DNA from: Pseudomonadota bacterium
GTDB taxonomy: Bacteria > Bdellovibrionota > Bacteriovoracia > Bacteriovoracales > Bacteriovoracaceae
Direction of reading: 5' to 3'
Assembly: GCA_027487515.1 (NCBI GenBank)
Contig: JAIYDL010000016.1
Location: 496,001-560,000 of the forward strand
Length of the DNA: 64,000 nt
In this document: in pieces, positions 26,101-33,604 of the stretch
Position numbering within the stretch: position 1 is the stretch's first letter
How the letters are laid out: each line of letters begins with the position of its first letter
Notes under the pieces: generated by a model
Databases searched by the model: none
The model's input: the letters and a program-made list of their open reading frames with translations, nothing else
Told to the model about the DNA's origin: nothing
Made by a program: the position numbers and the translations under genes

Positions 26101-26495
26101 CTCGGACCTACTGGATAAAAGATGAGGTCTTCGTCTCCCACCTCATGATCTCTCCCTTGAAGGTCGCCGCTGATCGGGCCCGCTACGGGAAGCTCGGCTC
26201 CGCTTATCAAGTGGTTCACATCAACCGTCCGGCCTTCGTACTCTTCGGACGCAAGGTCGAGTTTGACTTCTCTCCGAAGCGCTGGATGCTCTCGCTCATG
26301 CGTCACCTCCGGATCCTTCGCCTCCTCATGCCGCAGTGGCACAGCAGTGAGCGCGAGATCGCTGCTCGAATTCGCACGGAACTCCTCGGCGCTCCAGTCT
26401 CCCGCCGCCGCCTGCTTGAGCTCGAGAGCGTGAAAGGGTACCGGGAGGTTCGTTACAAATCTGCTGCCCAATTCCTGGATAAGGCCCATGTCTAA
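23130..26495 (+). CDS. Fused indolepyruvate:ferredoxin oxidoreductase (IorA-IorB type)
   Basis: This 1121-residue enzyme decarboxylates arylpyruvates to arylacetyl-CoA with ferredoxin as acceptor. Domain order: pyrimidine-binding region (YTGYPGSPLADFF, residues ~20-35), then the thiamine diphosphate domain with GDVGCYSLSF, MGQGGALGAG and GDSTFFHSGM...DNDNTAMTG (~415-500). A ferredoxin-like cysteine cluster follows (CEDCRACVEMTGCP ~596 and CVSDSYCTKIKACP ~630), then the gamma domain (GVGGSGVTTISRI ~692, DQKGLAQRNGSVISHL). The last ~230 residues are the extra helical domain seen in proteobacterial fused forms. Its product arylacetyl-CoA is the substrate class of the Paa genes nearby. Its end overlaps the next start by eight bases. 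Confidence 0.94.
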   Translation: MSYKILNGNELLIQGALEAGFNLYTGYPGSPLADFFNILYDERDELQRKGARVVIANSEANAAAMAGGAKMAGQNVLVAMKSMGLHVASDALSVGNFANPGGEAKAGVVVVVGDDPWSISTSTPADSRYLFKHLHMPFLEPSSPQELKDWIAAALEISQKSSVYVGFLLTTFMAEGGGRVLTGPEKKLSGDLVTLDPSKFNLSANVMVPPNSLLADREMIRNRFPRVLEALSELSLDQVSGNLESEIGIISAGGVFETLAQVLEESNLLEKFAVYKAATSYPFNEAQLLPFLKGRKALIVVEEKRGFLEGEVRGLLGKHGLSLPVYGKEFGDLEGFPAFGGLTYELIYQKLNLLLEVLNFQPEETNCQLPVKLNLPVPKRLPTFCPGCPHRETLSIMKDVRASLADQNVDLISHGDVGCYSLSFLEPFKEMHDLSAMGQGGALGAGTDLFTTNPSVVLMGDSTFFHSGMTAVSNSVQMGHNITYILLDNDNTAMTGHQVTPRTGVSVEGEVRPRQSILEVARSLRVDAAIEVNPSDRYFYKNLLLEYVQRPGVKVIVSSKECGLTFHGRKKRDERKLFAGGGTEPVREFYQINTLACEDCRACVEMTGCPGLTQTNDAYGTKVAIDPQICVSDSYCTKIKACPSFELVKVFDYHPTKYKDSVSSTQTWGHLPLPHPVKSLSTIAAGADFRAIVIGVGGSGVTTISRIIAEASSDMSGRDDLKFKFMDQKGLAQRNGSVISHLAIYAAKKVHGPVVPVATADLVVSPDLLEGCRAVEYLAPQGLMIVDEEFQVPLSILLDRGIDAPVTTPEALQRELREKLGDRVIMAPLKQMSFERFQRPVYASAMILGIAFQAGRLPFLESDLARAFKSAVPKSEFEPNWEAFQMGRDWFLNRRATARPEDDSRDLLTKSVRLAAYPWQSPEKFVNALMAHTQILKDLFPELPVEHLRHYVHDLLVFDQGKRIAAFTEDARVLKKSYTAEDLPVALRVLARTYWIKDEVFVSHLMISPLKVAADRARYGKLGSAYQVVHINRPAFVLFGRKVEFDFSPKRWMLSLMRHLRILRLLMPQWHSSEREIAARIRTELLGAPVSRRRLLELESVKGYREVRYKSAAQFLDKAHV

Positions 26496-27834
26496 AATCA
26501 TCGACGCTGTCTCCGTGGTCCTCACCTGCGGGAATGAGATCTTCGCCATCGAGCGGCAGTACTTCTTGAGCGCATTCCCGGGATACTGGGCCTTCCCTGG
26601 AGGGAAGGTCGAGGCCAACGATGCTCTCGAGTGTCCTGACCATCCGCTGCTGGCCTCCTTCGATCGCCGGCGCTTCGGCGCTGTGAGACGAGAGATCCGT
26701 GAGGAACTAGGTTTCGATCTCGGCGAGGAACTCTCCGCCGGGCGCGTGTCGAGCGTCCAGGAGCTGGGGCTTGCGGTGACGCCAGACTTTAATCCCTACC
26801 GGTTCGCAACGTACTTTTACAAGATTGAACTAACGCAGAAACCTGCATTCGTCGTAGACCGAAACGAGGCGCGGACGGCCGAATGGGTGAGCGCTGACGA
26901 GCTCCTTCGTCGCTATAACCTGGGCTGCCTTTTAGCGGTTCCACCGGTCGTAAAGGTTATCCAGGCACTGGGGGAAGAGATCGGGGTGCGTTCCATCCCG
27001 GATCTGAACTTCGTGTACGATGCGGATCGCTTCGTTCCTTGGATCGAGTCGCTCAAAGGTATCCGCCAGCTCATGCCGCTTTCCCATACGCTACCCCCGG
27101 CGACCCGGACCAATGCGTTCGTCATCGGGGATGATCTTCGACTTGTCGTGGACCCTTCCCCGCGGGACGATAATGAGTATGAGAAGTTCGTGCGAACCCT
27201 TGCCACTTTCGGGGCCGATAAAATTTTTCTCACCCACCATCATCCGGACCACTACGAACGCTCCGACCGACTCGCCCGGGAGCTCGGGGTACCGGTCGTT
27301 CTGAGCTCCTACACTCTCGGACGCATCCTTGCGGTGGCGCCAGGCTTTTTTGATGGAATCTCCGTTGAGGTCGTGGCCGAAGGGGATCAGGTAACAACTT
27401 GGTTGGGCCAGAGGGTACGAGTCATGGAGATTCCCGGACACGATGAAGGGCAGCTAGCGCTTTATCCAGAGGACCTCAGCTGGTTTCTTGCGGGAGACCT
27501 CTTCCAGGGAATCGGGACAGTCGTCATCGGCGGCGCCGAGGGTGACATGAAGAAATACTTCTCGACTCTAGAGCGGATCATCTCCCTGGGTCCAAGGGTC
27601 GTCTTCCCGTCCCACGGCATCGGCCTCGGTGGAACGACCGTTCTCGAGAAAACTCTGTCCCACCGTCGGCAGCGAGAAGCCCAGGTCCTGGCGCTTCATC
27701 ACAGAGGCCTCGCTCCCGAAGAAATGCTACCGTCAATCTACGCGGATGTGAGTCGGGACCTATGGCCCTATGCCCTTGAGAACATCCGGAAGCATCTGCA
27801 CAAGCTTGAGTCCGAGGGGCTCCTCGGAAAATGA
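26488..27834 (+). CDS. Fusion of a Nudix hydrolase and a metallo-beta-lactamase-fold hydrolase
   Basis: The first ~150 residues are a Nudix domain (GYWAFPGGKVEA ... RREIREELGF). The Nudix box is split by about 20 extra residues between GGKVE and the REIREELG helix. Residues ~190-400 are a metallo-beta-lactamase fold with THHHPDHYE (near residue 249), IPGHDEGQLALY, AGDLFQG and FPSHG, followed by a winged-helix-like tail as in LACTB2-type proteins. Both sites keep their metal ligands. The substrate is unknown; Nudix enzymes with such inserts include CoA diphosphatases, so a housekeeping role for acyl-CoA metabolism with the overlapping oxidoreductase gene is conceivable but speculative. Confidence 0.88.
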   Translation: MSKIIDAVSVVLTCGNEIFAIERQYFLSAFPGYWAFPGGKVEANDALECPDHPLLASFDRRRFGAVRREIREELGFDLGEELSAGRVSSVQELGLAVTPDFNPYRFATYFYKIELTQKPAFVVDRNEARTAEWVSADELLRRYNLGCLLAVPPVVKVIQALGEEIGVRSIPDLNFVYDADRFVPWIESLKGIRQLMPLSHTLPPATRTNAFVIGDDLRLVVDPSPRDDNEYEKFVRTLATFGADKIFLTHHHPDHYERSDRLARELGVPVVLSSYTLGRILAVAPGFFDGISVEVVAEGDQVTTWLGQRVRVMEIPGHDEGQLALYPEDLSWFLAGDLFQGIGTVVIGGAEGDMKKYFSTLERIISLGPRVVFPSHGIGLGGTTVLEKTLSHRRQREAQVLALHHRGLAPEEMLPSIYADVSRDLWPYALENIRKHLHKLESEGLLGK

Positions 27835-27857
27835 ATCGGGCCCCGAAGGACCCGTGG

Positions 27858-28076
27858 TTAGTTGAGAAGGTTCTGGTGGACGTAGAGTCGGTAGATCTTG
27901 TCCTTGGTCCGGCGGATAGAGAAATTTCCAGTTTCTTTTTGTTCAATGAGAAACTGGTAGTACTCCGGCCGCGTGTCCGCGATCTCGAGCACTGATTTCC
28001 CTTCGAACTCGCCGAAGTCGATGACGACCTTGTCTTCTTCAATGATGCCCGTGAGCGGACTCTGTTCCTGCGCCAT
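27858..28076 (-). CDS. Small conserved-looking acidic/basic protein, unknown function
   Basis: The 72-residue product starts MAQEQSPLTG and contains VVIDFGEFEGKSVLEIADTRPEYYQFLIEQ, which is reminiscent of the short DUF3820-like fold (xFGKYKGKxLxxLPxxYLxWL). The tail is basic and aromatic. A ribosome site GGAGGGA precedes the ATG at good spacing. It is flanked by co-directional and convergent genes and appears monocistronic. The similarity is by eye and weak; function unknown. Confidence 0.65.
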   Translation of the reverse strand: MAQEQSPLTGIIEEDKVVIDFGEFEGKSVLEIADTRPEYYQFLIEQKETGNFSIRRTKDKIYRLYVHQNLLN

Positions 28077-28153
28077 GTATTCCCTCCTTAGAATCAGTGG
28101 TTCAGTCTCTGCCTTGAAACTGTTTGCTACTCTTTGATTATGGAAAGATTGTG

Positions 28154-28171
28154 AGGACTTTGGGAAGTCCT
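28154..28171. terminator. Hairpin at the end of the HD-GYP-like gene
   Basis: A perfect 7-bp stem (AGGACTT/AAGTCCT, loop TGGG) overlaps the stop codon of the minus-strand gene. A T-run exists only in the plus direction, so its function as a terminator for the minus-strand operon is uncertain. Confidence 0.35.
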
Positions 28172-29189
28172 AGTTTTTGTAAAATTGCTTCAAAAATACC
28201 ACCAGAGCGCGGAACTCCTGAGGGTAGTCATCGGCCATGAGCTTCTTCACCAAATCGAGGGACTGGAAGAGACTTTGTCCCGGGCGGTAGGGGCGCTCGC
28301 TTGTCATCGCCACGAGGATATCGAACACGGAAACCAGCGTGCTCTCGACGCCGAAGACGATCTCCTGGTCGCGGCGGCGCTTCGACTTTGCCACCAGTTC
28401 TTTGAGCTTATCGTTCATGAAGTGGTGGTGCCGAATGATCGTCAGGTAGTTCTTCGAAAGTGGGATCCTCCCTTCGAGGAGGTCGAAGGAGAAATCCGCA
28501 TGGCTCCCGAGTAACTGCTGGTCCCGGGTGGTTAGCGTCTTGAGATCATACTTGTCATCGGGGATCATCGCCATGCCGATGTCTTTCAAGTAGCTCGCGA
28601 GGAAGAGGTTCTCCATTTCCTTTTCATGGAACAGGTGGATCGACTGCATGAAGGCCAGGAGGAGCATGGAGGAGAGCATGGGCTGCGAAAGAGTGAAGTG
28701 GAAATTCTCGCGCTGGAGGGTCTGGTAGAGTTGCGGCTGATGGCGCTTGTTGTCGAGGAGGAACTTCCCCAGGTTCTGGGTGCTCTGGAACTGGAGCATG
28801 AGGAGTTGGTCATCGTAGGGGTTCTGGTAGAGTCCGCCGAGGTTGAGGGAGATGAGTTTCAGGTCTTTCGTCCCGTTCAAGAGGGGATCCCCGACGGAAA
28901 GGGAGCGCGTGATCTTGATCAGTGCCGTCTGGAGGTTCTCTTTGATGTCATCGACGTCCTCCGCGTAGGCGTAGACCTCGCGGTAATTGTTCTTTATGAG
29001 GATCGAGATCTGATCCTTCGTCGGTACCGAGCCCTCGTTGATCACCGCAGAGAATGCTCCACCCTTGTAAACGTAGACCGGGTTCTTGAGTTTGCGAGCG
29101 AGGTAGAGTTCGCCCACGAGGATGGGCCTCAGCTTGAGGCAAAGTCGGTGCTGATCGATGTAGGACATTGAACTCTGGGCCAGCGACAT
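28170..29189 (-). CDS. Degenerate HD-GYP-like protein
   Basis: The C-terminal half of this 339-residue protein follows the HD-GYP layout: a helix with YLKDIGMAMIP, then HADFSFDLLEG, IIRHHHFMND and a late ERPYRPGQSLFQSLDLVKKL segment. In active cyclic-di-GMP phosphodiesterases the first of these reads HDIGK and the HHE is followed by GYP. Here the His of HD is Lys and no GYP motif is seen, so it may bind rather than cleave the nucleotide. I moved the start to ATG 29189, which has AGAGGAG six bases upstream, instead of a GTG at 29228. It is the third gene after thrS and ddl. Confidence 0.75.
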   Translation of the reverse strand: MSLAQSSMSYIDQHRLCLKLRPILVGELYLARKLKNPVYVYKGGAFSAVINEGSVPTKDQISILIKNNYREVYAYAEDVDDIKENLQTALIKITRSLSVGDPLLNGTKDLKLISLNLGGLYQNPYDDQLLMLQFQSTQNLGKFLLDNKRHQPQLYQTLQRENFHFTLSQPMLSSMLLLAFMQSIHLFHEKEMENLFLASYLKDIGMAMIPDDKYDLKTLTTRDQQLLGSHADFSFDLLEGRIPLSKNYLTIIRHHHFMNDKLKELVAKSKRRRDQEIVFGVESTLVSVFDILVAMTSERPYRPGQSLFQSLDLVKKLMADDYPQEFRALVVFLKQFYKN

Positions 29190-29243
29190 CGCGACTCCTC
29201 TGGGGTCTATTATAGATCCGATCGGCACTCGGCGGAAAAAAAC

Positions 29244-30242
29244 TTAAAGGGCCTCGAGGTGCTGCCGCAGGTAGCTGACGAAGGAGTGTCCGTTCGCTTC
29301 GAGCATCTTCGGGAACATCGAGATCGACGTTGACCCCGGGAACGTGTTGATCTCGTTTAGGTAGATGGTGCCGTCTTCTAGGAAGAAGTCGATCCGCGAG
29401 AGGTGTCGGATTTTAAGGCCCCGGTAAAGCCTGGTGGCGTAGTCGGTTATCATCCGGACTTGCTCAGCGGTCACATCGGGCGCCCGGACAAAAGTCTTTG
29501 ATTCGCTGGCGGCCGAGTACTTCTCTTCATAGGTGTAGAAGGTCGACGAAGGCGTAACGATTTCCCCGGGATAGGAAATTTGAACTTTGCCGTCATACTC
29601 GTAGGCCGAGACCTCAAGTTCCCGAGGGCGCATGCGTTTTTCGATCAGAACGAACGGAGAGAGAGCGAAGGCATCGGCAACCGCTTTTCGGACGTCCCCT
29701 CCGGCCGGGATCATGTAGCATCCGACAGACGAGCCCTGGTTCGAGGCCTTGACCACGACCTCACCATGACGACGCTGAAACTCGAGCACCCGCTCCACGT
29801 TCTCTTGTCCCTGATCAGCGATAAAAACGTAAGGAGTGTTGGCAACACCAAGGGCCGTGGCCCAGAGCTTGGTGGTGATCTTATTGAAGCAGATCTTCGA
29901 GGTTTCGGAATTGCAACCGAAGTAGGGGAGACCGATCATTTCGAAGTAGGACTGGATGTCTCCGGTTTCTCCCGGGTGCCCGTGGATGCAGGGAATGGCG
30001 ACGTCGATCCGAGTCCCGGGAGCTCCGTCCTGCTCGAAAGCACGCAGGAAGCGTTTGCCATCGAGGAGGTACTTCTTCCCGGTGCGGTCGACCCACTGAC
30101 CCTGCTTATCAATCTCTATCCAAATCACATTGATGCTCGGGATTTCTCGCAGACACTCTTCGTAGTACTTTACGGAGCGCAACGAGATCTCGTGCTCGGA
30201 GCTCCCGCCTCCGCAGACGAGGAGAACGTTCTTCATCGGCAC
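29244..30242 (-). CDS. ddl: D-alanine-D-alanine ligase
   Basis: Ddl joins two D-alanines with ATP for peptidoglycan precursors. The 332-residue ATP-grasp protein shows GGGSSEHEISL at the N-terminus, the serine loop ASNQGSSVGCY, IEKRMRPRELEVSAYE and the metal-binding end FLNEIN-like YLNEINTFPGST. A GTG at 30242 has GGGGG five bases upstream; an ATG two codons later (30236) is the alternative. It begins two bases after the thrS stop, so the genes are co-transcribed. Confidence 0.95.
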   Translation of the reverse strand: MPMKNVLLVCGGGSSEHEISLRSVKYYEECLREIPSINVIWIEIDKQGQWVDRTGKKYLLDGKRFLRAFEQDGAPGTRIDVAIPCIHGHPGETGDIQSYFEMIGLPYFGCNSETSKICFNKITTKLWATALGVANTPYVFIADQGQENVERVLEFQRRHGEVVVKASNQGSSVGCYMIPAGGDVRKAVADAFALSPFVLIEKRMRPRELEVSAYEYDGKVQISYPGEIVTPSSTFYTYEEKYSAASESKTFVRAPDVTAEQVRMITDYATRLYRGLKIRHLSRIDFFLEDGTIYLNEINTFPGSTSISMFPKMLEANGHSFVSYLRQHLEAL

Positions 30243-30244
30243 AC

Positions 30245-31999
30245 TTACCCCCTCAGTGGCGCTGGGACCTTCTCAAGGTCAAGCGCTTCGAAATGATCCA
30301 CCAGCTTCGATTGTGGCATAGTTTCGGACTTCTGCTCCCCGTATTTCCGGACGGCGATGGTCTTTTCCTCAATCTCCTTATCGCCGAGCACGAGCATGAA
30401 CGGGATTTTTCCTGTCTGTGCCTGGCGGGTCTTGAGACCCATGGATTCATTCCGGTCGTCGACTCGGACTCGGAACCCCTTGGCCCGGAGGTCGCGTTCA
30501 AACACCTTGGCGGCTTCGAGGTGCAGCTCGTTTTTCACCGGGATGATCACCGCCTGCTCAGGGGAGAGCCAGAACGGGAAGGCGCCACCCACGTGCTCGA
30601 GGTAGACTCCGATGAAACGCTCCAGGGAGCCGAGGAGGGCCCGGTGAATGACCACGGGTCTCTCGAGCTCACCCTTGTCGTTGGTGAACTTCAGGTCGAA
30701 GCGCTCCGGGAGTTGGAAGTCGAGCTGGATCGTGCCCAGCTGGTGGTAGCGCCCGATGGCGTCGGCCACTTGGATGTCGATCTTCGGGCCGTAGAACGCC
30801 CCGTCACCTTCGTTGATGAAGTACTCTCGGCCCGACGCATCGAGGGCAGCCTTCAGCGCGGCCTCCGCTTGGTCCCAGGCCTCGTCGGACCCGACCCGCA
30901 TCTCTGGGCGAGTCGAGAAACCGATCTTGATTTTCTTGAACTGGAAGTGCTCGTAGCCGATGAAGAACATGTCCATCAGCGTCTTGATCTCGTCCTGGAT
31001 TCCTGCGGTGGAAATGAAAATGTGCGCGTCGTCCTGGCAGAAGGTTCTTACCCGAGTGAGGCCCGCGACCACGCCGGACTTCTCATAGCGGTGGAGTCGG
31101 CCAAAGTCCGCGAACCGAAGCGGAAGATCTCGGTAGGAGTACCGGTGATGAGAGAACATGAGCATGTGGCACGGACAGTTCATCGGCTTCAGCGCAAACT
31201 CCCGCTCGTCGATGTTCGTGAAGTACATGTTCTCTTTGTACTTTTCGTAGTGGCCCGAGGTGTGCCAGAGGTCAACGTCGAGCACCTGCGGAGTGATGAC
31301 CTCCTGGTAGTCGTAGGTTTTGTAGATCCGGCGCATGAAATCCACCAGACCGTTGTAAACCATCGCCCCTTTGGGCATAAAAAACGGGGACGCCGGGGCC
31401 ACCGGATCGAAGATGAACAACTCTAATTCCTTGCCGAGCTTTCGGTGGTCACGCTTCTTCGCCTCTTCGAGCATGGTGAGGTGCTCCCGGAGTTCCTCTT
31501 TGCTCGAGAAGCAGGCGGCGTAGATGCGCTGGAGCATCGGCCGCTGCTGATCGCCGCGCCAGTACGCGCCGGCGGTGTGGAGGAGTTTGAACCACGGCGT
31601 GAGCTCCCGGGTAGACTCCACGTGGGGTCCGGTGCAGAGGTCAAAAAAACTATCCCCTTGAGTGTAGTAAGAAATGATCTCGCCCTCCGGAATGTCTCGG
31701 ATGAGTTCGCACTTCAAGGTCTGGCCGCGCTCGGCGAAGAGTTTCATCGCTTCGTCGCGCTTGACCTCATGCCGGACCACCGGGGAGCCGCGCTTGATGA
31801 TCTCTTTCATCTTCTCTTCGATGGCCTTGAGATCATCCTCCGCGAGCTTTTTGTCCATTTCAATGTCGTAGTAAAAACCGTGCTCGATGGTCGGACCAAT
31901 TCCAAGCTGGACCTTCTCATTGGGGTAGAGCTCCATGATCGCCTGGGCCATGAGGTGGGCCGTAGAGTGCCTTAAAGTGTCTAAATCATACTTGGCCAT
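30245..31999 (-). CDS. thrS: Threonyl-tRNA synthetase lacking the TGS domain
   Basis: ThrRS charges tRNA-Thr. This protein of 584 residues begins directly at the editing domain (RHSTAHLMAQA, and later DLCTGPHVEST), followed by the class II catalytic core with MNCPCHM zinc and motif residues, RFADFGRLHRYEKSG, the late GSLERFIGVYLEH and the anticodon-binding domain. E. coli ThrRS has an extra N-terminal TGS domain of about 60 residues. An in-frame stop lies only ten codons upstream (32027-32029), so the domain is really absent. AAGGA precedes the ATG at seven bases. It leads the thrS-ddl operon. Confidence 0.97.
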   Translation of the reverse strand: MAKYDLDTLRHSTAHLMAQAIMELYPNEKVQLGIGPTIEHGFYYDIEMDKKLAEDDLKAIEEKMKEIIKRGSPVVRHEVKRDEAMKLFAERGQTLKCELIRDIPEGEIISYYTQGDSFFDLCTGPHVESTRELTPWFKLLHTAGAYWRGDQQRPMLQRIYAACFSSKEELREHLTMLEEAKKRDHRKLGKELELFIFDPVAPASPFFMPKGAMVYNGLVDFMRRIYKTYDYQEVITPQVLDVDLWHTSGHYEKYKENMYFTNIDEREFALKPMNCPCHMLMFSHHRYSYRDLPLRFADFGRLHRYEKSGVVAGLTRVRTFCQDDAHIFISTAGIQDEIKTLMDMFFIGYEHFQFKKIKIGFSTRPEMRVGSDEAWDQAEAALKAALDASGREYFINEGDGAFYGPKIDIQVADAIGRYHQLGTIQLDFQLPERFDLKFTNDKGELERPVVIHRALLGSLERFIGVYLEHVGGAFPFWLSPEQAVIIPVKNELHLEAAKVFERDLRAKGFRVRVDDRNESMGLKTRQAQTGKIPFMLVLGDKEIEEKTIAVRKYGEQKSETMPQSKLVDHFEALDLEKVPAPLRG

Positions 32000-32344
32000 G
32001 GAATTGTCCTTTCGCGCGACAAGGTTTTACGGATAGGTTTAGCCTCTAAACACTACCAATCTAACCTCGTTCAATCAATGAGTTAGAGCATAGCTTAGCT
32101 GGATTTCGATGAGGTGTAAGAAATCCGCCGAATCCGTTTTACGATTGGGGGGTCTAGAGGGCTCGATTCAGCCCATAATGAGTAAAGTCTTACATATCAC
32201 AACTCATTAATATCTCTTAATAAAGAGGGTTTCTGCAGGTCACTTTGATACACTTCTTGCTTTTTTATCAGGGATGGGGTTTAACCTCTGATCTGTTGAA
32301 CTGTAAGATCAGGTTTTTCTTACATCATCCTCTAGGAGCCCCTC
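32000..32344. other. Long divergent intergenic region between thrS and a TPR regulator
   Basis: This AT-rich 345-base region has no supported reading frame. It must hold promoters for thrS (leftward) and for the regulator gene (rightward). I see a small stem CTCTT-AATA-AAGAG near 32216-32229 and a terminator-like hairpin at 32287-32318, described separately. A small RNA or a regulated leader ending at that hairpin is possible. Confidence 0.4.
32287..32318 (+). terminator. Terminator-like hairpin in the leader of the TPR regulator
   Basis: CTGATCT (32288-32294) pairs with AGATCAG (32306-32312) and is followed by GTTTTTCTT. It sits about 30 bases before the ATG at 32345, with the thrS operon transcribed away from it, so it would terminate a transcript starting in the same intergenic region. 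Confidence 0.45.
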
Positions 32345-33604
32345 ATGGAAATCATCCAATCTCCGTCCATCGAAACTTTGATGACCAGAGCAGTGGTTGA
32401 CCTAAACAAGGACGATAAGTTCCTCGCTCATCTTCCCATTGATTCCTCTCGCATCGAGGGCCAGGGGCACTACCGGTTGGCCAAAATCTATTACGACAAA
32501 GCGGACTTCGAGAAAGCAGAGGAACATTTCCTCGAGGCGCTCAAGCGCACGGAACTCCCCCAAGACGCATTTGCGATGTTCAAGATCTACGGTTTCTTGA
32601 TCCGGATTTATTCCGAAAGCCTCAACGAACGCGAAGCAAACAAGTACATCCAACTTTCTTCCGAACTCGTCGATCAGACCGTTGGCCTCGTTCCGTCTCT
32701 CACCGCGGAGTATTTTTACAACGCCGCTGTCGTGAACACCTACCGAGGCGAGTTCTCCGAAGCGCAGAAGAACTTCAACCAGGCGTACCGGAAAGCACAG
32801 ACCGAGAACGAACCTGAGCTCATGGCAAAGTCTCTCTATGCCATGGCGACGAATGCCTACCAGATGAAGAACTTTCAGGAGACCATCGTCTATCTTAACC
32901 AATTGAACGAACTCCTGAACATTCTCAAGAAAGGGTATCTCAAGGGGTCGATGCACCTTCTTTGGGGCAACTCTCTGAGAGAGCTCGGCGAGTACGCGAA
33001 CTCCCTCGGCCAGTATGACCTTGCCATGAAGCTCCTTCACTCGAAGCGCTGCTGGAACATGCACAACTATGTCCTCCTGAACAAAGGGATCTCGCTCAAA
33101 AAAATGGGTGAGTTCTCGAAAGCACTCCTGCTCTTCGGACTGGCACAGAATTCTCTCGACGATGAGTACTACAAGCGCCTCCAGCAGCTCATTCTTATGG
33201 AAGTGGAGGACGTCAACGACTCCTCCGTGGACCTCTACCTTGACCGCCACAACCGGGTGATCCATGAAAAGGCGTTGGGAGTCATCGACTTCAAGCACCG
33301 ATTCGTCCTTCTCGAGATCCTTTTCTTGTTGGCGCAGACTCCGGGAACTTACTATAATAAGGAAGACCTTGCGAAGATGATCTGGAAGGACGAGTACAAT
33401 CCTCTGATCCACGATAAGCTGATCTACACATCGATCAGCCGGCTCCGGAAGCTGATTGAGCCTAAGGGCATTAAGCGGCAGTACATTCTTCGTGGCAAAG
33501 ATGGTTATACTTTCAATCCTCGAGTAAACGCTAGGTTCCACAAAGAGAACGAAGTTGTTAAACAGAAGAACATTGCAAACATTGAGATTAGTTCTCCCGT
33601 TTAG
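32345..33604 (+). CDS. TPR protein with C-terminal OmpR-type winged-helix domain
   Basis: This 419-residue protein has several tetratricopeptide-type helical repeats in residues ~40-290 (for example YRLAKIYYDKADFEKAEEHF, YFYNAAVVNTYRGEFSEAQKNF and LRELGEYANSLGQYDLAMKLL). A winged-helix domain follows at ~320-400 (YYNKEDLAKMIWKDEY, DKLIYTSISRLRKLIEP, ILRGKDGYTFNP), which is the Trans_reg_C pattern. It lacks a receiver domain, so ligand or protein contacts through the repeats probably control DNA binding. AGGAG lies nine bases before the ATG. The next gene starts inside its 3' end. Targets unknown. Confidence 0.85.
   Translation: MEIIQSPSIETLMTRAVVDLNKDDKFLAHLPIDSSRIEGQGHYRLAKIYYDKADFEKAEEHFLEALKRTELPQDAFAMFKIYGFLIRIYSESLNEREANKYIQLSSELVDQTVGLVPSLTAEYFYNAAVVNTYRGEFSEAQKNFNQAYRKAQTENEPELMAKSLYAMATNAYQMKNFQETIVYLNQLNELLNILKKGYLKGSMHLLWGNSLRELGEYANSLGQYDLAMKLLHSKRCWNMHNYVLLNKGISLKKMGEFSKALLLFGLAQNSLDDEYYKRLQQLILMEVEDVNDSSVDLYLDRHNRVIHEKALGVIDFKHRFVLLEILFLLAQTPGTYYNKEDLAKMIWKDEYNPLIHDKLIYTSISRLRKLIEPKGIKRQYILRGKDGYTFNPRVNARFHKENEVVKQKNIANIEISSPV

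Noticed and set aside
30293..31426. Long open frame opposite thrS
   Set aside because: Shadow of the conserved synthetase; composition typical of antisense frames.
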